Assembly (NCBI RefSeq): GCF_001591165.1
Contig: NZ_BCUG01000018.1
Span: forward strand, 52,811 to 116,810
Direction: 5' to 3'
DNA: 64,000 nucleotides
Source: Thauera butanivorans NBRC 103042
GTDB lineage: Bacteria > Pseudomonadota > Gammaproteobacteria > Burkholderiales > Rhodocyclaceae
Position numbers and translations under genes: made by a program. Under the pieces are notes generated by a model. The model made no database searches and was not told where the DNA came from. It worked only from the letters and a program-made list of their open reading frames with translations. Below are positions 1-8,022 of this stretch, piece by piece; position 1 is the first letter of the stretch, and every line of letters starts with the position of its first letter.

Positions 1-2
1 TC

Positions 3-173
3 GCCCTCGGCCTGCTGCTCATCACTGCCACGTTCGCGGTCGGCGGCTTCGTGTGCCTGTTCATCGGCATCGGCGTGCTGGAGATGGCCGATGGCGTCTT
101 GCCCGGCCTGGCGCTCGCCGTGCTGTGGGCGGTGCATATGGCGATGAATCTCAAAGCCTGGCTGGGCGCCTGA
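3..173 (+). CDS. C-terminal part of a membrane protein (5' end outside window)
   Basis: The reading frame is open from the window edge to a TGA at 171-173 and gives 56 residues. Two hydrophobic stretches are visible, one near the start and one centred on a Leu/Ala/Val-rich run, ending in MNLKAWLGA. No catalytic motif is visible, so no family is assigned. It converges on the TonB receptor gene across a 22-bp palindrome. Codon usage fits the GC-rich surroundings. Confidence 0.5.
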   Translation, partial: ALGLLLITATFAVGGFVCLFIGIGVLEMADGVLPGLALAVLWAVHMAMNLKAWLGA

Positions 174-203
174 GCGCCGCGGGGCGCGAAGTGGAAAGGA
201 TCA

Positions 204-225
204 CCCGCCGCCCATGGGCGGCGGG
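204..225. terminator. Perfect 22-bp palindrome between convergent genes
   Basis: The two 11-base arms (CCCGCCGCCCA and its complement) meet without a loop between the stops of two convergent genes at 173 and 237. It can form a very stable GC hairpin from either strand. Neither side has a clean T run, so it may work as a bidirectional transcription barrier or 3'-end stabiliser rather than a textbook intrinsic terminator. Confidence 0.45.
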
Positions 226-236
226 CCGTGTGGCGG

Positions 237-2372
237 TCAGAAGTCCAGCCTGACGCCCACCGTGACGTTGCGCCCGACCAGCGGCGCGGCGTGCTTGATG
301 AAGGAGCTGTGGTTGTAGGCGAGCTTGTCGGTCAGGTTGTTGGCCTTGACGTAGAGCAGCCAGGGCATGCCTTCGTATTTGCCGCGGTAGCTGGCGCCGA
401 GGTTCAGCATCGTGTAGCCGGCGGTTTCGCTCTCGAACTCGGCGACCTTGTTCTGGCGGCCGACGCGGTAGACCTCGGCTTCGCCCGTCCAGGCGTTCCA
501 GTTCGCGTCCAGCCGCAGGCCGGCGCGGTGGGCGGGAATGCGCGGCAGGTCGCGGTTGCCGCCGCTGTCGAGGCGGGCGCGGACGTAGTCGCCGAACACG
601 GTGGCGCCGAAGATCGGGTTCAACTGCTGGCGAAGCTGGCCTTCGATGCCGGTGAAGCGGGCGTCGCGCTGGGCATACTCGATCAACTGGAAGCCTTCGT
701 GCACGTCCAGGGTGTTGGCATAGATGTAGTCCTTGACCCGGTTGTGGAAGACACCGACCGAGAAGGTGGTGGCGCCTTCGGTCTTGCGCAGCGACAGGTC
801 GATGTTGCGCGAGGTCTCCGCCTTCAGGTCGGGGTTGCCCAACTCCCAGGTGCTGGTCGCCAGGTGGATGCCGTTGGCGTAGAGCTCCTCGGCGCTCGGC
901 AGCCGCTGGGTGCGCGACAGCGACAGCCCCAGCGCGTACTGCGGGGCGAAGTTCCACACCGCGCCGAGCGACAGCGAATTGCCGCGGTGGCTGCGGTCGC
1001 GCTGCGCCGAGTCGACGTCGATGTCCTGCCATTCGTGACGCAGGCCGGCTTCGAAGCGCCAGTCGCTGAGCGCGTATTCCTCGACCAGGAAGACGGCGTG
1101 CTTCCTCGTCAGCGTCGGCGGGACGTAGGCTTCTTCGCCATTGGCGCTGAAGTCGCGGCGCGAGGTCTGCAGGCCGACGACGCCGCGCCAGCCGGCGAGC
1201 GGGGCGTGCTCGAGCTCGAGGCGGCCGTCGTGGGCCTTGCTGCGGAAGCGGGTGGAGATGTGGCGCTCGCCGTCTTCCTTCTCGATCTCGTCATGCACGT
1301 AGTCGGTGTGCGCGGCGCGCAGGCGCAGCCGGGTGAAGCCGGGCAGCGGGTCGAGCAGTTCGCCGCGCAGGTCCCAGCGCTTGCTGTCGAGTTCGACGTA
1401 GGGAATGCCGTGCGCGTGCCCATGATCGTGATCGTGGTCATCGTGGTCATCGTGATCGCCGTGTCCATGGCCGTGATCGTCGTGGCCGCCGCAGTGCAGG
1501 TGGTCGCCGTGCGGGTGGCAGTCCTCGTATTCGTGGCTGTGGCCGGGCAGGCCGTATTCGTTGCGCTGGCGGCTCCAGGCGACGCCGAGGTAGCCGCGCT
1601 CGCCGACCCAGGACAGGCCCAGGCTGCCGCTGTCGGTGGTGTTGTAGCTGCCGTCGACGCGGCGGCCGTCGTGCCAGCCGTCGCCGACGCGGTATTCGTT
1701 GGCATCGCGCTTCAGGCCCTCGGCGTGGACGGCGACGTTGCCCGATCCGGCGGTGATCGCGAAGGCGCCGGCGCCCTCGCGGGCAGCGCTGCCGGCACGC
1801 AGCTCGATGCTGCCTTCGACGCCTTTTTCCGGCACCGCGGTCGGCACCCGGTCGTCGAGCACATTGACCACGCCGCCGATGGCGCCACCGCCGTAGGCGA
1901 GCGCCGACGGGCCGCGCAGCACCTCGATCTGGCGGCTCAGCATCGGCTCCAGCGCGACGGCATGATCGGGGCTGATGCTGGAGGCATCCATGATCTCGGC
2001 GCCGTCGGACAGCATCTTGACGCGCGGGCCGTCCATGCCGCGGATGATCGGCCGGCTGGCGCCGGCGCCGAAGTGGCTGGCGGCGATGCCGGGTTCGCTG
2101 GCCAGGGTGTCGCCCAGCGTGGCGCCGCGGCGCAGGATGAGTGCGTCGCCTTCGAGCACGCTGGCCGGCGTGCTCATGGCATCGGTGCCGAGCGTGAGCG
2201 CGCTGGCGGACACGGTGATCGGTGCGAGCGTGGTGCCGCCGTCGCTCGCCTCGTCGGCGAAGGCCGGTGCCTGGGCGAAGGCGAGCAGCAGGCCGGCGGC
2301 GAGAGGGCGGCGGGCGAGCGGGTGCAGAGCGGGGAAGGCGGAGCGAGGCTTGGGATGAAGCATGGTGGACAT
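237..2372 (-). CDS. TonB-dependent outer-membrane receptor, zinc type (ZnuD-like)
   Basis: A 711-residue receptor predicted to import a metal, most likely zinc, across the outer membrane using TonB energy. An N-terminal signal peptide ends near FAQAPAFA, a TonB-box-like ITVSA follows, then a plug domain (GATLGDTLASEPGI, RPIIRGMDG, VLRGPSALAYGGGAIGGVVNV), and a beta-barrel ending in a terminal Phe (VTVGVRLDF). Around residues 275-321 an extracellular loop is packed with His and Asp plus two Cys, the hallmark of ZnuD-type zinc receptors. The ATG at 2372 is preferred over the upstream in-frame ATG because AAGGGAAC lies just before it. It follows a small exported protein gene on the same strand, downstream of a palindrome-controlled promoter. 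Nickel or copper remain possible substrates. Confidence 0.87.
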   Translation of the reverse strand: MSTMLHPKPRSAFPALHPLARRPLAAGLLLAFAQAPAFADEASDGGTTLAPITVSASALTLGTDAMSTPASVLEGDALILRRGATLGDTLASEPGIAASHFGAGASRPIIRGMDGPRVKMLSDGAEIMDASSISPDHAVALEPMLSRQIEVLRGPSALAYGGGAIGGVVNVLDDRVPTAVPEKGVEGSIELRAGSAAREGAGAFAITAGSGNVAVHAEGLKRDANEYRVGDGWHDGRRVDGSYNTTDSGSLGLSWVGERGYLGVAWSRQRNEYGLPGHSHEYEDCHPHGDHLHCGGHDDHGHGHGDHDDHDDHDHDHGHAHGIPYVELDSKRWDLRGELLDPLPGFTRLRLRAAHTDYVHDEIEKEDGERHISTRFRSKAHDGRLELEHAPLAGWRGVVGLQTSRRDFSANGEEAYVPPTLTRKHAVFLVEEYALSDWRFEAGLRHEWQDIDVDSAQRDRSHRGNSLSLGAVWNFAPQYALGLSLSRTQRLPSAEELYANGIHLATSTWELGNPDLKAETSRNIDLSLRKTEGATTFSVGVFHNRVKDYIYANTLDVHEGFQLIEYAQRDARFTGIEGQLRQQLNPIFGATVFGDYVRARLDSGGNRDLPRIPAHRAGLRLDANWNAWTGEAEVYRVGRQNKVAEFESETAGYTMLNLGASYRGKYEGMPWLLYVKANNLTDKLAYNHSSFIKHAAPLVGRNVTVGVRLDF

Positions 2373-2530
2373 CGGAGTTCCCTTGTTGCTTTCAGTCCGG
2401 ATGGGGTGTGCGCAGGTGCCGGACGAGTCCGGCGGGCCGCAGCAAGCCCCACCGGCCGGCGGTGCCGGCAATGGAAATGCCGCGGCCAGGCGAAGTGCGG
2501 GCGCGGCGGGCGTTCAAGCGGAGTGGCGGT

Positions 2531-2872
2531 TCAAGCCAGCAGGACGGACAGGGAAGGCAGGGGCGGGGCGCGGCAGCGCGGCCGGAGCGGGGGCGCGTCA
2601 GGGGCGGGAAGAGTCGCGGCCGCCGGTGGCCGCGGCAAGGTCGCGTGATGGGTGCGGGCGGGAGAAAGGCCGCCCAGCGGCAAGTCGACGCCGGTCAGCG
2701 CCAGGCATTCGAGGCAGGCGCCGGCAAGGTGCTCGCCATCGCCTTCGGCCCGGTCGGTAGCGCTCCCGCCTTGCAGCAGCTCCCCGGCATGGCCGACGAG
2801 GTGGGTCCTGGCCTCGCCCTGCACCGCAAGCAGGGCCAGCGCCAATGCCAGTGCCCACATCAGCCGGGCCAT
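2531..2872 (-). CDS. Small exported Cys/His-containing hypothetical protein
   Basis: A 113-residue protein with a hydrophobic N-terminal signal (MARLMWALALALALLAVQGEA), then a short segment with His residues and a CLEC motif, and a Pro/Ala/Arg-rich tail. No named family is assigned; small periplasmic proteins of this build often accompany metal-uptake receptors. The start at 2872 places a complete signal peptide at the N terminus and leaves about 90 bases of leader after the predicted promoter. A longer reading from 2962 would begin at the transcription start itself and lacks a signal. It is probably co-transcribed with the TonB receptor 158 bases downstream. Confidence 0.5.
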   Translation of the reverse strand: MARLMWALALALALLAVQGEARTHLVGHAGELLQGGSATDRAEGDGEHLAGACLECLALTGVDLPLGGLSPARTHHATLPRPPAAATLPAPDAPPLRPRCRAPPLPSLSVLLA

Positions 2873-2968
2873 GGTCGTGCCCGCGCGGGCACGCGAAGCG
2901 GTACGGCGGAGCTGTGTGGCGGCGCGGCGGGGGTGGGATGGTGTGGCCGGGGCGGAAGGCATGACCGG

Positions 2969-2997
2969 ATTCTATGGGGCTTGTTCTTTATTCGCAA
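2969..2997 (-). promoter_or_regulatory. Predicted sigma-70 promoter for the TonB receptor operon
   Basis: Read on the minus strand, TTGCGA (2992-2997) and TAGAAT (2969-2974) are separated by exactly 17 bases. The -35 element lies inside a perfect palindrome, so a repressor bound there would block RNA polymerase. The predicted start point is near 2962. Confidence 0.55.
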
Positions 2998-3008
2998 CAT
3001 TGTTGCGA
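2992..3008. promoter_or_regulatory. Perfect 17-bp palindromic operator, candidate Zur/Fur-family site
   Basis: TCGCAACA and TGTTGCGA flank a single central T without mismatch. The site covers the -35 box of the leftward metal-receptor promoter and lies upstream of argS on the other strand. A zinc repressor of the Fur family (Zur) is the natural candidate given the gene it controls, but the exact core differs from the best-known Zur boxes, so the regulator's identity is inferred. Confidence 0.5.
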
Positions 3009-3079
3009 TAGAGGGGCTGCTTTCGGCGCGCTGTAATTCGCGCTCACATGCCAGCCGCGGAGCGTGGAAGGCGATCCGC

Positions 3080-3085
3080 TATAAT
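3080..3085 (+). promoter_or_regulatory. -10 element upstream of argS
   Basis: A consensus TATAAT lies 28 bases before the argS ATG. No good -35 is visible at 16-18 bases upstream, so only the -10 is proposed. Confidence 0.4.
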
Positions 3086-3113
3086 CCGACGTTTAGATTT
3101 CCAGCCGAGTGCC

Positions 3114-4877
3114 ATGAGCGCCGACCCCAAAGCCCTGCTGACCGACCTGCTGAAAACCGCGCTGAAGAGCGTGGCACCGGATCATGCCGATACCCCCGTC
3201 CTGCTCGAGCGCCCGAAACAGGCGAGCCACGGCGACTTCGCCACCAATCTCGCGCTGCAGCTCGCCAAGCCGCTGAAGCGCAACCCGCGCGAGCTGGCGG
3301 CGATGCTGCTGGCCGAACTGCCGGCGTCGAAGCTGGTGGCCAAGGCCGAAGTGGCGGGCGCGGGCTTCATCAACTTCGCGCTGGCCGCCGATGCCAAGAC
3401 CGCGATCGTCGCCGACGTGCTGGCGAGGGGCGCGGACTTCGGCCGCGGCGCGGCCAAGGGCGTGAAGGTGCTGGTGGAATTCGTCTCCGCCAACCCGACC
3501 GGGCCGCTGCACGTCGGCCACGGCCGCGGCGCGGCCTACGGCGCTTCGCTGTCGGACGTGCTGGCCTTCGCCGGCTTCGACGTCACGCGCGAGTACTACG
3601 TCAATGACGCCGGCCGCCAGATGGACATCCTGGCGCTGTCGACCTGGCTGCGCTACCTGGCGCAGTTCGGCATCGAGATCGCCTTCCCGCCCAATGCCTA
3701 CCAGGGCGACTACGTCACCGAAATGGGCCGCGACATGCGCGATGCCCATCAGGACCGCTTCGCCCGCGTCACTGCCGGGCAGGTGCTGGCCGGCACGCCG
3801 GGCCTGCCGCCCGCCGAGCGCAACGACGACGAAGCCAGGCAGCAGCGCGAGGAGCACCTCGACGCGCTGATCGCCAACACCAAGCGCCTGCTCGGCGACG
3901 ACTACGCCTGGGTGCATGGTTTCGCGCTGAACGAACAGCTCGGCGACGGCCGCGACGACCTCGGCGAGTTCGGCGTGCGCTTCGACAAGTGGTTCTCCGA
4001 GCAGAGCCTGTTCGACACCGGCCTGGTCGAGCGCGCAGTCAAGCAGCTCGAGAAGCAGGGCCACATCTACGTCCAGGACGGCGCCAAGTGGTTCCGCTCC
4101 AGCGCCTTCGGCGACGAGAAGGACCGCGTCGTGCAGCGCGAGAACGGGCTGTACACCTATTTCGCCTCCGACATCGCCTACCACCTGAACAAGTACGAGC
4201 GTGGCTTCGACCGTATCATCGACATCTGGGGCGCCGACCATCACGGCTACATCCCGCGCGTGAAGGGCGCCATCGCCGCGCTCGGCCTGCCGCCGGAAAG
4301 GCTGGAAGTCGCACTGGTGCAGTTCGCGGTGCTGTACCGCAACGGCCAGAAGACCTCGATGTCGACCCGCTCGGGCGAGTTCGTCACGCTGCGCGAGCTG
4401 CGCCAGGAAGTCGGCAACGACGCCTGCCGCTTCTTCTACGTGCTGCGCAAGTCGGACCAGCATCTGGACTTCGATCTCGACCTGGCCAAGAGCCAGAGCA
4501 ACGAGAATCCGGTCTATTACGTGCAGTACGCCCACGCCCGCGTGTGCTCGGTGCTGAACCAATGGGGCGGCGAAGCGTCCGAGCTGGCAGGTGCCGACCT
4601 CGGCCTGCTGCAGCACGAACGCGAGCTGGCGCTGTGCGCGCGGCTGGCGGCTTTCCCCGAGCTGGTGCAGAACGCCGCCGCCGACCATGCGCCGCATCAG
4701 GTGGCTTTCTATCTGAAGGATCTCGCTGCCGATTTCCACGGCTGGTACAACGCCGAGCGGATGCTGGTCGAGGACGAGGCGCTCAAGCTCGCCCGCCTGG
4801 CGCTTGCCGGGGCGGTGCGCCAGGTGCTGGCCAGCGGCCTCGCGCTGCTCGGCGTGTCGGCGCCGGAATCGATGTGA
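3114..4877 (+). CDS. argS: Arginyl-tRNA synthetase
   Basis: A 587-residue class I aminoacyl-tRNA synthetase that charges tRNA-Arg with arginine in the cytoplasm. The N-terminal Add-1 domain is followed by the HIGH-type signature NPTGPLHVGHGRG near residue 130 and a KMSKS-equivalent KTSMSTRSGE near residue 412. The C-terminal anticodon-binding domain starts around YVQYAHARVCSVLNQ. Length is normal for the family. The start at 3114 gives MSADPKALLTDLL; an upstream in-frame ATG at 3048 would precede the -10 box. An SPOR-domain gene follows after 15 bases. Confidence 0.97.
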   Translation: MSADPKALLTDLLKTALKSVAPDHADTPVLLERPKQASHGDFATNLALQLAKPLKRNPRELAAMLLAELPASKLVAKAEVAGAGFINFALAADAKTAIVADVLARGADFGRGAAKGVKVLVEFVSANPTGPLHVGHGRGAAYGASLSDVLAFAGFDVTREYYVNDAGRQMDILALSTWLRYLAQFGIEIAFPPNAYQGDYVTEMGRDMRDAHQDRFARVTAGQVLAGTPGLPPAERNDDEARQQREEHLDALIANTKRLLGDDYAWVHGFALNEQLGDGRDDLGEFGVRFDKWFSEQSLFDTGLVERAVKQLEKQGHIYVQDGAKWFRSSAFGDEKDRVVQRENGLYTYFASDIAYHLNKYERGFDRIIDIWGADHHGYIPRVKGAIAALGLPPERLEVALVQFAVLYRNGQKTSMSTRSGEFVTLRELRQEVGNDACRFFYVLRKSDQHLDFDLDLAKSQSNENPVYYVQYAHARVCSVLNQWGGEASELAGADLGLLQHERELALCARLAAFPELVQNAAADHAPHQVAFYLKDLAADFHGWYNAERMLVEDEALKLARLALAGAVRQVLASGLALLGVSAPESM

Positions 4878-4892
4878 GTTTCGGAGAGTTTC

Positions 4893-5522
4893 GTGAGTCG
4901 TGATCGCAAATCTGCCCGCAAGCCTGCGCGCGCGCCGTCGCGCAGCGGCGGCAGTACCCTGATCGGCATCTTCATCGGCCTGGTGTTCGGTGCGCTGATC
5001 GCCGCCGGCGCAGCCTGGTACTTCACCCGCGCCAATCCCTTCCAGTCGGCGCCGACGGCTTCGCGCATGCCGCCCAGCGAGCGCCAGGCGCCGGCCGCGC
5101 TGCCCGGCAAGCCGGGCGACCGCCCGGTGGCGAAGCAGGATTTCGAGTTCTACAAGATCCTGCCCGACGGCGACAACGTGCCTGCGCCGGCCGAGCCGCC
5201 GGCGCGCCCGCAGCGGCCGCCAGTGGTGAACGTGCCTGCGCAGCAGGCGCCGGCGCCGGTGCAGGAAGTGTCGGTGAAGCCGGCCGAGCGCCTGTACCTG
5301 CAGGTGGGGGCGTTCGAGAATCCGGGCGAGGCCGACAACCTGAAGGCGCGCCTGGCGCTGGCCGGCATCGAGGCCAGCGCCCAGCGGGCGCAACTGGCCG
5401 ACGGCCGGGTCGTGCATCGGGTGCGCATCGGCCCGTTCTCGCGGCCGGAGGACATGAACCCGACCCGCGCGCGGCTGGCCGAAGCCGGCTTCAATGCTTC
5501 GGTGAGCCGCAGCGCACCGTGA
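4893..5522 (+). CDS. SPOR-domain, single-pass inner-membrane protein
   Basis: A 209-residue protein with a basic N terminus, one transmembrane helix near residues 22-44 (LIGIFIGLVFGALIAAGAAWYF), a long Pro/Ala-rich periplasmic linker and a C-terminal SPOR domain (LYLQVGAFENPGEADNLKARL to RVRIGPFSRPEDM). SPOR domains bind denuded septal peptidoglycan, so it probably acts at the division site like FtsN or DedD-type proteins. It starts with GTG after GGAGAG. The argS neighbourhood is a common place for such genes in betaproteobacteria. Confidence 0.9.
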   Translation: MSRDRKSARKPARAPSRSGGSTLIGIFIGLVFGALIAAGAAWYFTRANPFQSAPTASRMPPSERQAPAALPGKPGDRPVAKQDFEFYKILPDGDNVPAPAEPPARPQRPPVVNVPAQQAPAPVQEVSVKPAERLYLQVGAFENPGEADNLKARLALAGIEASAQRAQLADGRVVHRVRIGPFSRPEDMNPTRARLAEAGFNASVSRSAP

Positions 5523-5604
5523 TGCCCGATACTTTCCGGATGGCCGGGAACGCGAAGGCGTTGCCGGCGTCTGAAGGCCGTTATCGAACCTGGAGTGAGC
5601 CTGA

Positions 5605-6240
5605 ATGAACCGTCGTGATGCCCTGAAGCAGCTTGCCGCCGTATCCGCAGCCCTGCCGCTCGCCAATCTCGCCTGGGCCAAGGATCCGTTCGTGGTCCTG
5701 AATCCGGCCCAGCCGACCGACGATCCGTCGAAGATCGAGATCATCGAGTTCTTCCACTACGGCTGCCCGCACTGCCGCGACTTCGACCCGCTGGTCGCGG
5801 CCTGGAGCAGGAAGCTGCCGGCGGACGTCAGCTTCCGCCACGTTCCGGCGATCTGGAACAACCCGCAGCTCGCCGCGCTGGCGCGGCTGTTCTACGCCGC
5901 CGAAGCCTCGGGCGACCTGAAGACGCTGCATGAAAAGGCGTTCGTCGCCGTGCAGGATGAACGCCGGCCGCTGCATACCGAGGAAGGCGTGCGCGAGTGG
6001 ATCGACGGCAAGGTGGCCGATCCGGCCAAGTTCATGGATGCCTACAAGTCCTTCGGCGTCAATTCCAAGCTGCAGCGGGCCGATCAGCTCGCGCGCGCGA
6101 TGAAGATCCAGGGCGTGCCGACGGTGGCGGTGGATGGCCGCTTCCTGACTTCGGCGTCGATGGCGGGCAGCCACGATGGCGCGCTGCAGGTCGTCGACCA
6201 GCTGGTCGAGCGGATCCGCAAGGAGCGCGGCGGGAAATGA
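5605..6240 (+). CDS. DsbA-like periplasmic thiol:disulfide interchange protein
   Basis: A 211-residue thioredoxin-fold oxidase expected to introduce disulfides into secreted proteins. An N-terminal signal (basic MNRRDALK, hydrophobic core, cleavage near NLAWA) is followed by the active site C54-P-H-C57 in EFFHYGCPHC, and by the cis-Pro loop in IQGVPTVAVDG. The inserted helical domain between them is normal for DsbA. TGGAGTGAG precedes the ATG. The stop overlaps the ATG of the next gene (ATGA), so the two are translationally coupled. Confidence 0.93.
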   Translation: MNRRDALKQLAAVSAALPLANLAWAKDPFVVLNPAQPTDDPSKIEIIEFFHYGCPHCRDFDPLVAAWSRKLPADVSFRHVPAIWNNPQLAALARLFYAAEASGDLKTLHEKAFVAVQDERRPLHTEEGVREWIDGKVADPAKFMDAYKSFGVNSKLQRADQLARAMKIQGVPTVAVDGRFLTSASMAGSHDGALQVVDQLVERIRKERGGK

Positions 6241-6662
6241 GCGGAACGCGCGCCGCGCCAGTGCCGCCCGAAGCATCGGTCGAGCGCCGGGGTTGCCAGC
6301 GCTTCGTCGCCCGGCGCAGGGGTGAGCCCTGCTTCTGGGTGGTGATGGACGGCGCACGCATCCCGCTCAACGATCTTTCCGCCGACGGCTTCTCGTATCC
6401 GTTGGCGACACCGCCCGCCAGCGGCCAGGCCTTCGACTTCGTGCTGCAACGCGATGGCGTGCCGGACGAGATCCACGGCCGCGCCGTGGTCGTGAATTTC
6501 CTCGCGGGGTCGGCGCAGGCGGGTTGTTCTTTCGTCAGCCTCGACGGCGATGGTGCCGAGCGCCTGCGTGACTGGCTGATCGCCCACGTGCTGATGACCG
6601 CGACGGTCCGCATCACCGAAAAGGACGCGGCCGCGATCGTGTCGGGGCCGTCGCTGATCTAG
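6237..6662 (+). CDS. PilZ-like domain protein
   Basis: A 141-residue protein that begins in an ATGA overlap with the DsbA-like gene. It contains RRGCQRFVARR followed by LNDLSADGFSY, which resembles the paired RxxxR and [D/N]xSxxG motifs that bind cyclic di-GMP in PilZ domains. The later VVNFLAGSAQAGCSFVSL would be the next beta-strands. This suggests a small c-di-GMP receptor, but the motif spacing was judged by eye. No signal peptide or membrane helix is visible. Confidence 0.6.
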   Translation: MSGTRAAPVPPEASVERRGCQRFVARRRGEPCFWVVMDGARIPLNDLSADGFSYPLATPPASGQAFDFVLQRDGVPDEIHGRAVVVNFLAGSAQAGCSFVSLDGDGAERLRDWLIAHVLMTATVRITEKDAAAIVSGPSLI

Positions 6663-6673
6663 GCGGGGCAGGG

Positions 6674-7555
6674 ATGAGCAATCGCCGGACCAACGTCGAT
6701 GCCCTCGGCCATGCGCACGCGCCGGCGGGACCCGGGGCCCGCATCGTCTCGCTGGTGCCGTCGCTGACGGAGCTGATCTTCGACCTGGGCCTGGGCGAGC
6801 GGCTGGTGGGCCGCACCGGCTTCTGCATCCATCCCCGCGACGCCCTGCGCGCAGTGCCCAAGGTCGGCGGCACCAAGGACGTGAAGGTCGATGTGCTGAA
6901 GGCGCTCGCGCCGACGCACCTGATCGTGAATATCGACGAGAACCGCAAGGAAACGGTCGATGAGCTGGCGGCATTCGTGCCGCATGTGATCGTCACGCAT
7001 CCGTGCACGCCGGCCGACAACCTCCAGTTGTATCGTTTGTTCGGCAGCGTGTTCGATTGCGAAGCCGCAGCGGAAAGGTTGTGCACCGCGCTGCAGTCCG
7101 CGCTGGACGATGCCGCCGCGCTGCGTGCGGGCCTGGCCGACGAAGCGGTGCTGTATCTGATCTGGCGGCAACCGTGGATGACGGTGGCGCGCGGCACCTA
7201 TATTGCGGCGATGCTCGAAACCGTCGGCTGGCGTACCTTGCCGGAGGAGGCGCAGACGCGCTATCCGGTGTTCGAGTGGCCGCTGGCGGAACAGGCCGGG
7301 CGGGTGTTCCTGTCGTCCGAACCCTATCGTTTCAAGGAAAGCCATCTGGCGGAAGTCGAGGCGCTGGGCAAGCGCCCCGCGACGCTGATCGACGGCGAGA
7401 TGGTGTCGTGGTATGGCAGCCGGGCGGTCGCCGGGCTGCGCTACCTGATCGCGCTGCGCCGCCGCCTGGCCGGCCTGGTGGCCGATCAGCGTTCCGGCGC
7501 CGCTGCCGGAGCGAGTGTTTCGGCGCTGAAGCGCTCGGGCGTCATCACCCGATAG
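6674..7555 (+). CDS. TroA/BtuF-like helical-backbone metal-receptor protein without signal peptide
   Basis: A 293-residue protein of the fold used by cobalamin, heme and siderophore binding proteins of ABC importers: RIVSLVPSLTELIFDLGLGERLVGRTGFC, VPKVGGTKDVKVDVLKALAPTHLIV, then a second lobe. Relatives are periplasmic, but no signal peptide is visible at the N terminus (MSNRRTNVDALGHAH) and no permease or ATPase gene is adjacent. It may be cytoplasmic or have a misjudged start. Its last 70 bases overlap a convergent PIN-domain gene. Confidence 0.75.
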   Translation: MSNRRTNVDALGHAHAPAGPGARIVSLVPSLTELIFDLGLGERLVGRTGFCIHPRDALRAVPKVGGTKDVKVDVLKALAPTHLIVNIDENRKETVDELAAFVPHVIVTHPCTPADNLQLYRLFGSVFDCEAAAERLCTALQSALDDAAALRAGLADEAVLYLIWRQPWMTVARGTYIAAMLETVGWRTLPEEAQTRYPVFEWPLAEQAGRVFLSSEPYRFKESHLAEVEALGKRPATLIDGEMVSWYGSRAVAGLRYLIALRRRLAGLVADQRSGAAAGASVSALKRSGVITR

Positions 7556-7944
7556 CGGCCGCGCAGCAGGCGGTGCCGGCCGGCCCGCAGCAGCAGCTTG
7601 TCGCGCGTCAGCAGGTGGCTGGCGCCGGCGTCGAAGGCGATCTCGAGGAATTTCTGGTCGTCGCCGTCGCGGCAGACGGGGAGCGCGCGCGTTTCGCCTT
7701 CGGCCATTTCCGGCAGGACCTCGACCTGGTTGCGATAGTCCGCCAGCAGCGCATGCTGCGCATCCTCGCCGAGCCCGAACCGGGAGTAGGCGAGCACGTG
7801 CCGCAACTCGGTCAGCGCGTCCTCGCGCGACGCGAGCGTGCAGGCACCGCCCTCGATCCAGCCGCGCAGCAGCGCGAGGCGGGGGTCGCGGAACATCCAC
7901 AGTGCGAGAATGGTGTTGGTGTCGAGGACGAGCCGGGGGCGCAT
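7486..7944 (-). CDS. PIN-domain nuclease, putative toxin of COG1569 type
   Basis: A 152-residue PIN domain with the acidic residues expected for metal-dependent RNA cleavage: LVLDTNTILAL near the N terminus, an internal acidic region (CRDGDDQKFLEIA) and HLLTRDKLLL near the end. The start MRPRLVLDTN fits the usual family N terminus, although two further in-frame ATGs lie up to 24 bases upstream and none has a clear ribosome site. No antitoxin gene is next to it. Its 3' end overlaps the convergent binding-protein gene by 70 bases. Confidence 0.75.
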   Translation of the reverse strand: MRPRLVLDTNTILALWMFRDPRLALLRGWIEGGACTLASREDALTELRHVLAYSRFGLGEDAQHALLADYRNQVEVLPEMAEGETRALPVCRDGDDQKFLEIAFDAGASHLLTRDKLLLRAGRHRLLRGRYRVMTPERFSAETLAPAAAPER

Positions 7945-7970
7945 GGAGGGCATGGCAGGCGGCGGCAACG

Positions 7971-7997
7971 AAAAACGGGGAGGGTCGCCCCTCCCCG
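7971..7997 (-). terminator. Rho-independent terminator of phaC
   Basis: On the minus strand CGGGGAGGG and CCCTCCCCG form a perfect 9-bp stem around a four-base loop and are followed directly by TTTTT. It closes the MBL-phaC transcription unit and separates it from the PIN gene. Confidence 0.85.
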
Positions 7998-8022
7998 CTC
8001 GCTTCCGGCCGCTTCGCCGCGA

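Noticed and set aside
1420..1500. Tandem DNA repeats resembling a minisatellite
   Set aside because: They are the codons of the His/Asp-rich loop in the TonB receptor; repetition follows from the protein sequence.
228..2648. An 806-residue rightward frame across the TonB receptor
   Set aside because: It is the antisense shadow of the receptor in GC-rich DNA; it shows no domain, while the minus frame has complete receptor motifs.
3093..5744. An 883-residue leftward frame across argS and the SPOR gene
   Set aside because: Shadow of GC-rich coding DNA; argS motifs on the plus strand are decisive.
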